This document shows, in pieces, positions 1-7,640 of a stretch of DNA of 31,604 nucleotides. Made by a program: the position numbers and the translations under genes. The DNA is from Candidatus Thalassarchaeaceae archaeon. GTDB lineage: Archaea > Thermoplasmatota > Poseidoniia > Poseidoniales > Thalassarchaeaceae. The notes below the pieces were generated by a model, which was not told where the DNA came from, did not search any database, and was given only the letters and a program-made list of their open reading frames with translations. How positions within the stretch are numbered: the stretch's first letter is position 1; each line of letters begins with the position of its first letter. The DNA lies in assembly GCA_030745885.1 (NCBI GenBank), contig JASLNR010000051.1, forward strand, positions 1-31,604. The letters are read 5' to 3'.

Positions 1-1713
1 TATATGATGGGGCCTGAATGGCTCTCCATCGTACTTACGGATGTGACCGTCCACGGTGAAACCGGTCTCGCTGCGTAGATAGCGGTGGAAGAGCCCGGTG
101 TAGTTGTTCTCGATGATAATGGTGCGCTTACAGGACGACAGCAACTCGCCCGCCTCATCAGCGTGGAACGGAACCATCCACTTGAAGTGCAGATGATTAG
201 CGACGACCCCCGCCTCTGCCAGCCGTTCGATGGACTCTCGGATGACATCTGCGGTCGAGCCCCAGCCAATCAGAGTCACCTCGGCATCGGCATCGCCGAC
301 GATAGCAGGGGGCGGCAGATCGGCCAGCAGTCCTTCCATCTTGCGTTGTCGCTTCTCGACCATCGCGCGACGCTTGTGGGGGTGAGTGAACTCATCACTG
401 ATGAGCACTCCGTCGGGCATCTGCTCGTCGGTTGCTACCACATGCTCATAACCGGGAATTCCAGGCAGAGCGCGGGGAGAGATGCCGCTGTCAGTAAACT
501 TGTAGCGTTCGTATCTTCCTGTCTCATCTCCTGACGCTGTAATGAGTTTGCCTCGGTCGATTACGGGATGCATGTCGAGAAGACTCGGGTCGATTGTCGA
601 GGTCTCGTCAGAAATCAAAAGGTCTGAGAGGATTATCGCCGGGAGTTGGTACTTGTCAGCGAGGTTGAACACATCCGGGATGGTCTGGAACCCATCCAGT
701 GGACTGCTAGGAGCTAGGATTAGCTTCGGGAAGTCACCTTGGCTGGCGCCGAGCACCTGCCAGAGGTCGCCCTGCTCGGTCTTGGTAGGAACCCCAGTTG
801 AGGGGCCAGCGCGCTGCACATTGACGATGACTAGAGGAATTTCCATCATTCCGGCTGCGCCTACGCCCTCGGTCATGAGCGCGAATCCGCCACCAGAGGT
901 AGCGCACATCGAACGGCAACCGGCGTGTGCTGCACCAACAGCCATGCAGATGACGCTGATTTCATCCTCCACCTGACGCACCATGATGCCAAGCTCCCTG
1001 GCATTCGCAGCCATCCAATGAAGGATTCCTGTGGATGGGCTCATTGGATAAGCGCAGTAGAATTTGACCCCAGCCCCAGCCGCCGCCATGGCGAACGCTT
1101 CGTTCCCCCTCCACACCGCAAGGGGCTCTCCTCCTGATGGCATCTGCTGAGCAGCTGGTTGGAAGTTGGACGCCGAGTATTCGTACGCCGACTTGGCTAC
1201 GCGCACGTTTCCAGCCGCCAGCTCCTCACTTTTTGCCGAGAACTGGAAGTCAATCACATCCTCAAGCGCTGAGAACCTAACTCCTAGCAACTGGCAGGCG
1301 ACGGCTATTGCCACTGTGTTCTGCATCAATTTGTTAGCCCCTTTTCCTGCCAGTTCTTCAACATCCATTGGGCAGAGTTGGACTCCCTCCGCGGCTTCAC
1401 CGGGGTTGATTGTGTTGCTGTTGTAAATGACCGAAGTCCCCTCTCGCATGTGCTCGAGGTGCCTGTCCATAGTGTCCTGATTGAGACAGATTAGTAGATC
1501 AATAGTGTCGCCATGAGTACGAACATTCCTGTCACTGCAGCGAATTGTGAGGAAGGAGTGACCGCCTCTGATGATTGATTGGTAGGCGTTGTAGGCGTAC
1601 ATGTGCACGCCCATGCGTGCGCACAGCCTCGCGAGAACATTCCCCGGGGTAGCGATGCCCTGTCCAGCCGCACCGCCGATGCTGATTACATAATCGAATG
1701 AACCCACCCCCAC
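1..1713 (-). CDS. 2-oxoacid:ferredoxin oxidoreductase subunit alpha (KorA-like, gamma-alpha fusion), partial
   Basis: Oxidises a 2-oxoacid (2-oxoglutarate, pyruvate or a branched-chain acid) to the acyl-CoA with ferredoxin as acceptor, together with a TPP-binding beta subunit expected just beyond the left edge. 571 codons are visible and run off position 1, so the C-terminus is missing. Residues about 10-190 form the gamma domain (IGGAAGQGI near the start, then AYNAYQSIIRGGHSF). Residues about 200-571 form the alpha pyrimidine-binding domain (YPMSPSTGILHWMA, QVEDEISVICMAVGAAHAG, TSGGGFALMTEGVG, QRAGPSTGVPTKTEQGDL). The frame has a TGA directly before GTG GGG GTG, so translation starts at the GTG at 1713 or 1707; no ATG is in frame nearby. 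The substrate cannot be settled from the alpha subunit by eye. Divergent from the LETM1-like gene. Confidence 0.93.
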   Translation of the reverse strand, partial: MGVGSFDYVISIGGAAGQGIATPGNVLARLCARMGVHMYAYNAYQSIIRGGHSFLTIRCSDRNVRTHGDTIDLLICLNQDTMDRHLEHMREGTSVIYNSNTINPGEAAEGVQLCPMDVEELAGKGANKLMQNTVAIAVACQLLGVRFSALEDVIDFQFSAKSEELAAGNVRVAKSAYEYSASNFQPAAQQMPSGGEPLAVWRGNEAFAMAAAGAGVKFYCAYPMSPSTGILHWMAANARELGIMVRQVEDEISVICMAVGAAHAGCRSMCATSGGGFALMTEGVGAAGMMEIPLVIVNVQRAGPSTGVPTKTEQGDLWQVLGASQGDFPKLILAPSSPLDGFQTIPDVFNLADKYQLPAIILSDLLISDETSTIDPSLLDMHPVIDRGKLITASGDETGRYERYKFTDSGISPRALPGIPGYEHVVATDEQMPDGVLISDEFTHPHKRRAMVEKRQRKMEGLLADLPPPAIVGDADAEVTLIGWGSTADVIRESIERLAEAGVVANHLHFKWMVPFHADEAGELLSSCKRTIIIENNYTGLFHRYLRSETGFTVDGHIRKYDGEPFRPHHI

Positions 1714-1784
1714 TCACCGACCTGCACGATTATTGCGCTGGAACAACACCTATCTTGTATGGATCAAGCCTCCTCGACGGACCA

Positions 1785-1793
1785 TTATATCTA
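1785..1793 (+). promoter_or_regulatory. Archaeal TATA box upstream of the LETM1-like gene
   Basis: TTATATCTA lies about 32 bases before the ATG at 1821 in the divergent intergenic region 1714-1820. Archaeal initiation about 25 bases downstream of the TATA centre would give an almost leaderless mRNA starting near 1814. This favours the ATG at 1821 over the upstream in-frame ATG at 1698, which would put the TATA box inside the coding region. Confidence 0.5.
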
Positions 1794-1820
1794 TTCCCCC
1801 AATTATTTCCCCGATCACCT

Positions 1821-2396
1821 ATGAAGCTCTCAGTTAATCCAACTTTGGAACCCCCTACAATCAAGCGTCGACCTCAAACCGAACCGTCACTACGAGAGCC
1901 CATGGGACGCCTCGGCAATGGCTTGCGATTCATCGGCATGTGGCTGCCTTGGATGGCAACAGGAGCGGCCGCAGCGTTCAGGAAACTGCCAGAGGACTCC
2001 CAAGCGGAGATCAAGGAGGTAGCTAAGGAGCCAGGGAAGTGGGGCGAGTCGATTGAGAGGGCGTGGGACACTTCGAAGATAGGCGCGGAGCATTTCAAGG
2101 AGACTGCGGGAATACTCGCGACTCTCCTGCTCGGCCGCCGAATCGACAAGGACGAACGAAAGCGCGCTCGCGAAAACCTCGCTGCACTGAGCTTAGTCGT
2201 GCCGCCTTTGCGCGTGTTTATGATTCCGGGCAGCCACGTGCTTCTGGGGATAATGGCGAGGGTGACGCCATGGAGGCTCATTCCGGACGACTGGATACCC
2301 ATCGATGCTCTCAGGACCGTACGTAGGATAGAAGACGCCCCCAACCTGGAGAAGGAAAGCTCCTTGGTACGACGTCTGCTGAGACTCAAGCGCTGA
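1821..2396 (+). CDS. LETM1-like domain protein
   Basis: 191 residues from the ATG at 1821, chosen because a TATA box sits at the right distance upstream; an in-frame ATG at 1698 would add 41 low-complexity residues. The core at about residues 92-158 follows the LETM1 ribosome-binding-like pattern. It has a helix ending in LLLGRRIDKDERKRARENL, then LSLVVPPLRVFMIPGSHVL and a terminal RLIPDDWIP, equivalent to the family pattern of hydrophobic PF..F.iPg...LLP..lP..f. In mitochondria LETM1 is an inner-membrane cation/H+ exchange and ribosome-associated factor; bacterial and archaeal relatives are essentially uncharacterised. A moderately hydrophobic stretch (residues 36-52) may contact the membrane. 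It converges on the MBL-fold gene with an 11-base 3' overlap. Family assignment is by motif only. Confidence 0.6.
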   Translation: MKLSVNPTLEPPTIKRRPQTEPSLREPMGRLGNGLRFIGMWLPWMATGAAAAFRKLPEDSQAEIKEVAKEPGKWGESIERAWDTSKIGAEHFKETAGILATLLLGRRIDKDERKRARENLAALSLVVPPLRVFMIPGSHVLLGIMARVTPWRLIPDDWIPIDALRTVRRIEDAPNLEKESSLVRRLLRLKR

Positions 2397-3342
2397 TATC
2401 ATCGTCGAAACTCTGCCATGGGAGGCGTTCAAAGACCTCGAGCTCGGGCGAATTTAGCGAGAAGTTGTGTGCCAATGCCTGCTTGACGCTGACCCAATCC
2501 GGAGTCGAGCCGTCAATCCACTCGTACCGATGCCCCGGGATTAGCCTCCAATCACCCGGGAGCCCTTGTAGGAGCCTTCGCGCGTATAGCACGCTCCTCC
2601 ACTGCGCGTGCGGGTCGCTACCGGGAAGGTCGACGCGCCCGGAGTGCGCTGTGAACAGCAGGTCCCCGGCGTGGTAAACGCCGTGGCCATGGAAGGTAAG
2701 GTGTCCCGGCGCATGTCCGGGCGAGTGCGTGACGCCGAGTGTGATGCCCCCCACCGTCCACTGCAAGGTACTGTTCGGCTCGCTATCCCAAGTATGTGTA
2801 AAATCCACCTTCTTGAAAATGAAATGGCCAAGGAGGTTAGGGACCATAGCCTTCTGATGTCCCCACACCTCCACCTCGGGGACCAGTTTGAGCATCATCG
2901 AGTATCCAGTTGTGTGATCCCTATGGGTGTGGGTGTAGAGAAGGTGGGTGGGTCTTAGCCCCTCTTCAGCCAGCGCATTTACCCAACCTTTGGCATCGAA
3001 TGGATCGACGATGGCGACTACTCCAGCCTCTCTGTCTATGAAGGCTGTGTTCATGTTCATGTAGCCCCCCATCTGGGTAATCCAGATTTCCACCCCGTCA
3101 TCTCGGACCGAGACGTCGAACTCCCCGTCACCCAGCATCGACTCAAGCCAGCCGACTCCGTCGCATAGGTGTGGCGGCACCGCTGTCTCGGGGCAGGCTT
3201 CAAAGAGTGGTCTCCGAGTCGAGTGACGTGGCACGAATGCCCGCTTCACATACCCTGCTAGGCGGGCTTGCGCCCGTTCTACTGCTTCTGTGGGGAGCCT
3301 GATGGCTCCCCTCGAAGCCCGATGGGAGTGAGGAAATGTCAT
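2386..3342 (-). CDS. Metallo-beta-lactamase fold hydrolase
   Basis: 318 residues from the longest start. The di-metal site is complete: HTHRDH at 138-143, a further His at about 210 in HSPGHAPGH, Asp at about 227 in YHAGDLLF and His at about 271 in LIPGHRYEW. This pattern fits glyoxalase II and related thioesterase-type MBL hydrolases; the substrate is unknown. Before the fold lies a basic N-terminal stretch of about 80 residues. The ATG at 3342 overlaps the leuS start at 3336 on the other strand, leaving no room for two promoters, so the real start may lie further in. A 20-base palindrome at 3292-3311 falls inside the predicted N-terminal coding part. The 3' end overlaps the LETM1-like gene by 11 bases. 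Confidence 0.88.
   Translation of the reverse strand: MTFPHSHRASRGAIRLPTEAVERAQARLAGYVKRAFVPRHSTRRPLFEACPETAVPPHLCDGVGWLESMLGDGEFDVSVRDDGVEIWITQMGGYMNMNTAFIDREAGVVAIVDPFDAKGWVNALAEEGLRPTHLLYTHTHRDHTTGYSMMLKLVPEVEVWGHQKAMVPNLLGHFIFKKVDFTHTWDSEPNSTLQWTVGGITLGVTHSPGHAPGHLTFHGHGVYHAGDLLFTAHSGRVDLPGSDPHAQWRSVLYARRLLQGLPGDWRLIPGHRYEWIDGSTPDWVSVKQALAHNFSLNSPELEVFERLPWQSFDDDISA
3292..3311. repeat. Perfect inverted repeat upstream of leuS
   Basis: GGGGAGCC, then TGAT, then GGCTCCCC: an uninterrupted 8-bp stem with a 4-base loop, ending 24 bases before the leuS ATG. It could act as an operator or as an RNA hairpin in the leuS leader. It also lies within the longest possible reading frame of the divergent MBL-fold gene, where it would encode GAIRLP on the minus strand. 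Confidence 0.5.
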
Positions 3343-6191
3343 ACGACGCGCAAGAGGTAGAGACCCGCTGGCAGAAGGCGTGGACGGATGCTAGGGCCTT
3401 CGAGGCCGACGCCGACCCCTCCAAACCAAAGTTCTACTGTCTCGAGATGTTCCCATATCCCTCTGGAAGCATGCACATGGGTCACGTCCGCAACTACTCA
3501 ATTGGCGACGCAATGGCCCGCTTCCATCGCCTTATGGGCCGAAACGTGCTCTACCCGATGGGTTACGACTCGTTCGGAATGCCCGCTGAGAATGCGGCAA
3601 AGAAAGAGGGCGGACACCCGCATTCAGTAACCCATCGCAACATAGCGAGCATCCGCGCAGATCAGGAACGGATGGGCTACTCTTACGATTGGAGGCGCTT
3701 TCTCGCAACCTCTGATGTGGAGTATTACAAGTGGAACCAAGAGATGTTCCTGATGCTCAATGAGCGTGGGCTGGTCGAGCGCAGGATGGCTCCGGTCAAT
3801 TGGTGCGTTGATTGCGACACTGTCCTCGCCAATGAGCAGGTCAAGAACAACCGTTGCTGGCGCTGCGGCTTCGAGGTCGTGCAGAGGGACATGGCGCAGT
3901 GGTTCCTGCGCATGACTGAGTACTCTGACGAGCTGCTCGATGAACTCGACAACATTGCCTTTCCAGAGAATGTCAAGGCGATGCAGCGCAACTGGATCGG
4001 CCGTTCCCATGGCGCGCACATCGACTTTCCAGTTGTCGAATCCAATGCGGTTATCGGAACCTTCACCACGAGGCCGGACACTATCTTCGGTGTGACTTTC
4101 ATCACCCTCTCGCCCGAACACCCCCTGTGTGAGGAGTTGTGTGCGGGGACCGAGTGGGAGAAGAATTGGCGCGAACTCCGTGACGAGTGCACGCGCATGT
4201 CCGAGTTCGAACGCATCAATATGCTGAAGGAGAAGAAGGGGGTATTCCTCGGGCGCCATGCGGTGAACCCCCTAAGTGGAGAGGCGATTCCAATCTACGC
4301 GGGCAACTTCGTTGTCGCCTCATACGGTACCGGCGCTGTGATGGCCGTTCCCGGTCATGACCAGCGTGACTATGACTTCGCGAAGAGATATGGAATCGAG
4401 ATTCGTCGCGTGCTGGTCGAGAAAGAAGGCGACGATTCGAATGCCCCGCTCAGCGAGGCATTCGAGGGCTATGGTCCGATGGTCAACTCAGGCCGCGACG
4501 GCTTCGACGGGGTTGCTGGCGAAGCGGCAAAGGATGCAGTAGTAGCCTCGCTCGAGGAAACTGGCTCCGGCCACGGTAAAGTGGAATACCGTCTGAAGGA
4601 TTGGCTTCTCAGCCGACAGCGTTTCTGGGGCACACCGATTCCGATAATTCACTGCGATTCCTGTGGCACAGTCCCCGTCCCCGCCGCAGAACTTCCTGTC
4701 GAACTCCCACTGGACGTCAGGTTCAGTGAGGAGCAGAGTGGCAATCCTCTCGCTTCGCATGACGCCTTCGTCATCACCCCGTGCCCCTCTTGTGGTAAGG
4801 CAGCTAGGCGTGAAACCGATACCATGGACACCTTCTATGACTCATCATGGTACTTCATGCGCTTCTGCGACGCCAACAACGATTCTTCCCCATTCAACCG
4901 TGAAATCGTAGACTACTGGATGGACGGCGGAGTCGATCTGTACATAGGCGGCATCGAGCACGCCGTTATGCACCTCCTTTACGCCCGCTTCTTCACCAAG
5001 GCAACGCGTGACGCCGGGATGAACGAGATTGGTGAGCCTTTCGGCACGCTGGTATGTCAAGGCATGCTCAATGCACCCGCTCCTTTCTGCATCGACTGCA
5101 ACGCTGAGTTTCATGTCGACAACTTCGGTGATGACTGCCCGACGTGCGGCAAGCCGCTGGGGACCCGCTTGGCCAAGATGGGCAAGTCGCTTGGCAACAC
5201 AGTTAGCCCGGAGGATATGGTTGGGAAGTTCGGTGCCGACACCGTCCGACTATTCATTCTGTTCGGAGCCAATCCCGAGGCGGGAATGGACTGGTCCGAC
5301 AGCGCTCTCGAGTCCAACCACCGTCAGATACACGCAGTTATTGACGCGATTGGCTCGATACAGGTCATGGAAGCCTCTCCAGGCATCATGGATGAATGGC
5401 TAATTGCTAGATTGAGAGCCAATCAGAACTCATGGAGAAGGGCGATGGAGAACGTGAGCCTTCGTGAGGGAGTAATGATTAGTCACTTTGGTATGCTTTC
5501 GGACTGGAACCGGTACCGTCGCCGAGGAGGCTGCGACCGGGAGACTGCCCAAGCCTTCCTCGAGGGTTGGATCCCGATGCTCGCTCCAGCAACCCCCCAC
5601 ATCGCTGAGGAATTCTGGCACCGCATGGGGGGGGAGGGATTGCTTGCAACTCACGTCCTGCCCGAGCCCGATGACTCCTCGCAGGACGCACCTGTACTGG
5701 CGCGTGAGGCCTACCTGCGAAATCTAATCGATAGTGCCCGCAATCTGCGTGAGCTCGCCGAGCGCCACATGGGGGGGGCAATAAGCCGAATCGTCATCCA
5801 AACGACAGCATCTTGGAAGTCCGAACTCGCTCGTGATGCACTCCGCCTCCACTCAGAGGATTTCGACTTCAGGGCTGGAGGCCAAGCGCACCTCCAGTCG
5901 CTTGAAATCTTCGAGAACGAGGCATTGAGGGGGGAAATCTTCCAGACATGGATGGCATTGACAACTGGCAGTAAGAAGAAGCGCGGGCGAGTCCACACAT
6001 GGTCGATCGCCGAGAGGACTCTAATTTCCGACGGCCTCGACGAGACTGAGATCATCGAGGCCAACTCAGCCTTCATCGCCACGGCGCTAGCGGTCTCGTC
6101 CCTTGAGGTCTATCCGGTCGGGGAGGGTGAGGACGTAGCCGGGAAGGCCAGTTTGGCATTCCCGCTAGAGCCGGGAATCGCGTTCCTGTAG
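3336..6191 (+). CDS. leuS: Leucyl-tRNA synthetase, bacterial type
   Basis: Charges tRNA-Leu with leucine in the cytoplasm. 951 residues, full length. The start MSYDAQEVETRWQKAW matches the family N-terminus and follows a purine-rich GGGAGTGAGG. The HIGH motif is HMGH (47-50) within MFPYPSGSMHMGHVRNY. The KMSKS motif is KMGKS (614-618), with Gly replacing the first Ser. The editing domain shows FTTRPDTIFGVTF and the tail of that region GTGAVMAVPGHDQRDYDFA. Cys pairs occur at CVDC/CWRC, CDSC/CPSC and CIDC/CPTC, the last just before KMGKS. FPYPSG, PMGYDSFGMPAENAA and NWCVDCDTVLANEQV are features of bacterial LeuRS, also shared by haloarchaea, rather than of the usual archaeal/eukaryal form. First gene of a run with the DCC protein 8 bases downstream. 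Confidence 0.98.
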   Translation: MSYDAQEVETRWQKAWTDARAFEADADPSKPKFYCLEMFPYPSGSMHMGHVRNYSIGDAMARFHRLMGRNVLYPMGYDSFGMPAENAAKKEGGHPHSVTHRNIASIRADQERMGYSYDWRRFLATSDVEYYKWNQEMFLMLNERGLVERRMAPVNWCVDCDTVLANEQVKNNRCWRCGFEVVQRDMAQWFLRMTEYSDELLDELDNIAFPENVKAMQRNWIGRSHGAHIDFPVVESNAVIGTFTTRPDTIFGVTFITLSPEHPLCEELCAGTEWEKNWRELRDECTRMSEFERINMLKEKKGVFLGRHAVNPLSGEAIPIYAGNFVVASYGTGAVMAVPGHDQRDYDFAKRYGIEIRRVLVEKEGDDSNAPLSEAFEGYGPMVNSGRDGFDGVAGEAAKDAVVASLEETGSGHGKVEYRLKDWLLSRQRFWGTPIPIIHCDSCGTVPVPAAELPVELPLDVRFSEEQSGNPLASHDAFVITPCPSCGKAARRETDTMDTFYDSSWYFMRFCDANNDSSPFNREIVDYWMDGGVDLYIGGIEHAVMHLLYARFFTKATRDAGMNEIGEPFGTLVCQGMLNAPAPFCIDCNAEFHVDNFGDDCPTCGKPLGTRLAKMGKSLGNTVSPEDMVGKFGADTVRLFILFGANPEAGMDWSDSALESNHRQIHAVIDAIGSIQVMEASPGIMDEWLIARLRANQNSWRRAMENVSLREGVMISHFGMLSDWNRYRRRGGCDRETAQAFLEGWIPMLAPATPHIAEEFWHRMGGEGLLATHVLPEPDDSSQDAPVLAREAYLRNLIDSARNLRELAERHMGGAISRIVIQTTASWKSELARDALRLHSEDFDFRAGGQAHLQSLEIFENEALRGEIFQTWMALTTGSKKKRGRVHTWSIAERTLISDGLDETEIIEANSAFIATALAVSSLEVYPVGEGEDVAGKASLAFPLEPGIAFL

Positions 6192-6199
6192 GTGAGAAG

Positions 6200-6532
6200 A
6201 TGCCCCAGTCCACCGTACTATTCGACGATACCTGTGGCAAGTGCAGTCGCTGGGCTACCTTCATCGACAAGCACCACCCCGGCAACAGACTCCGCACGAT
6301 GGGGCAGGAGACCGACGAGGGACACGAACTGCTCGAAGCCAGACCGCCCAGATTGAGAGAAGTCGACTCGGTTTTCATCATCACCGAAGACGGACAATGG
6401 TACGCTAGAAGCGCAGCCGTCTGGCGTATCGCATCCAGAATGAATCTGCCTTGGTCACTCGGAGCCGCCATCTGCCTCGTTCCATGGCCAATCAGGGATC
6501 TGTTCTACGACTTCTACGCACGACGACGGTGA
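6200..6532 (+). CDS. DUF393 / DCC-family thiol-disulfide oxidoreductase-like protein
   Basis: 110 residues, a normal length for the family. It begins with a beta strand and the family signature TVLFDDTCGKCSRWATFI, giving a CxxC pair at residues 12-15 in a thioredoxin-like context. The second half carries the usual AVWRIASRM.LPW and the C-terminal VPWPIRDLFYDFYARRR, which resembles the family's end (P...Rd..Y...a.nR). The biochemical role of DUF393 proteins is not established; a redox function is inferred from CxxC. The start ATG is preceded by GGTGAGA and lies 8 bases after the leuS stop, so the two genes are probably cotranscribed. Confidence 0.8.
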   Translation: MPQSTVLFDDTCGKCSRWATFIDKHHPGNRLRTMGQETDEGHELLEARPPRLREVDSVFIITEDGQWYARSAAVWRIASRMNLPWSLGAAICLVPWPIRDLFYDFYARRR

Positions 6533-6553
6533 CTCCTTGTACTCGGTGGGTTC

Positions 6554-7639
6554 ATGGAGCCCCTTTCTCTGGACGTCCCGTTGAGTGAAGAGAGGAGTGG
6601 CAATCGGCGGCGTTCCCGCCGACGACGCCGCCGGCGTTCTGGGAGTGACAACCACTCCCACAAGGAGAATAGACCGGCGGCCAAATCAGAGGAGGTCGAG
6701 CGTGCTCTCGCCCGCTTCTCCACCAATCCAAGACCGATGGGAATACCGAAGGATATCGACCCCCCTCCCAAGAGAATAAACATCCAGTGGAGGATAAATG
6801 CTGTTTCCAAGGAAGTACAGCGCAAGGCCGGCAATATCGCCTGCATTCCCGGCGAGTTCGGCTTCCTCCCCGAGGAGAGGGTTCAGGAGATTGCCTCCAA
6901 ACTGGACGGCCTGCCAATATCCCTAGAGCAGGCCCTATCCCTGCGCAGTGCCTTGAATCAGGAGAAGAGCGTCTACTCGCATTCGAAACTAATGCGCCGC
7001 GCCAACGAAATCAGCCGACGCTACAAAGCCGGTGAGAGCGTCATAGCGCTATCCAAGCGATTCGACGCACCCCCAGTCAACACATTCAGAGCGATACTGA
7101 CAGGAAGGGGATGGTCCAAGAGCAGAATCAAGGATATCTTGAACAAGAACCCCTCTAAGTTGAACAAGCGCGATCGTGAACAGTTCGAGCTCGCCGAGTC
7201 AGTCGATAGGGTTAGCTCAGTCAACCAAACCGAGACTCAGAACGCTGCCGAGGTCTTCGAGGTCATCCTTTGCGACCACTTCTCCTCTCTCGGAGTCAGG
7301 TTCCGCCGTCAGAATGAACTCCTAGCAGAGCAGAAGGTGAGCGAGGGCAGGGCTATTATCACTCCCGATCTTCTACTTCTGGATGATGTGAGAATCAATG
7401 GGGTCCCTTGCGCTTGGATTGATGCAAAGCACTTCTTCGGTGCCGACCTCAGGTTCCCGAAGAAGAAGACTCAGAAGCAAGTCGACAGGTATGTTGCTGA
7501 ATATGGCCAGGGGGCCATCGTATACCGTCACGGGTTCTGTGGAGGGCTCAAACTCAAGGGTGCCACGCAACTCGATTCTAGTCCACTGGACCTGAAGCCC
7601 CTAGAGGACTTCCACGAGAAGATGAGGAACGGGTCCTGA
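6554..7639 (+). CDS. CDIN1 (C15orf41)/TPD-motif family putative nuclease with Arg-rich N-terminus
   Basis: 361 residues. Residues 200-361 resemble the TPD-motif family known in archaea and eukaryotes (human CDIN1): IITPDLLLLDD at 268-278 with the TPD at 270-272, then INGVPCAWIDAKHFFG (281-296), QVDRYVAEYGQGAIVYRHGF and a C-terminal strand. The Asp of TPD and the D-x-K of WIDAK match a PD-(D/E)xK nuclease core as proposed for this family. Residues about 145-185 (EISRRYKAGESVIALSKRFDAP, then a second helix) look like a helix-turn-helix. Residues 13-30 are almost all Arg and Ser and are probably a nucleic-acid-binding tail. The start follows a GGTGGG and lies 21 bases after the DCC gene. The biological substrate is unknown. 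Confidence 0.72.
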   Translation: MEPLSLDVPLSEERSGNRRRSRRRRRRRSGSDNHSHKENRPAAKSEEVERALARFSTNPRPMGIPKDIDPPPKRINIQWRINAVSKEVQRKAGNIACIPGEFGFLPEERVQEIASKLDGLPISLEQALSLRSALNQEKSVYSHSKLMRRANEISRRYKAGESVIALSKRFDAPPVNTFRAILTGRGWSKSRIKDILNKNPSKLNKRDREQFELAESVDRVSSVNQTETQNAAEVFEVILCDHFSSLGVRFRRQNELLAEQKVSEGRAIITPDLLLLDDVRINGVPCAWIDAKHFFGADLRFPKKKTQKQVDRYVAEYGQGAIVYRHGFCGGLKLKGATQLDSSPLDLKPLEDFHEKMRNGS

Positions 7640-7640
7640 C

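Noticed and set aside
85..976. Plus-strand open frames of 149 and 144 codons at the left edge
   Set aside because: They are antisense to the uninterrupted oxidoreductase alpha-subunit frame, whose translation is unmistakable.
1874..2389. 171-codon minus-strand open frame
   Set aside because: Antisense shadow of the LETM1-like gene, which has a TATA box and a recognisable family pattern.
3624..4259. 211-codon minus-strand open frame
   Set aside because: Antisense of leuS; no motif of its own.
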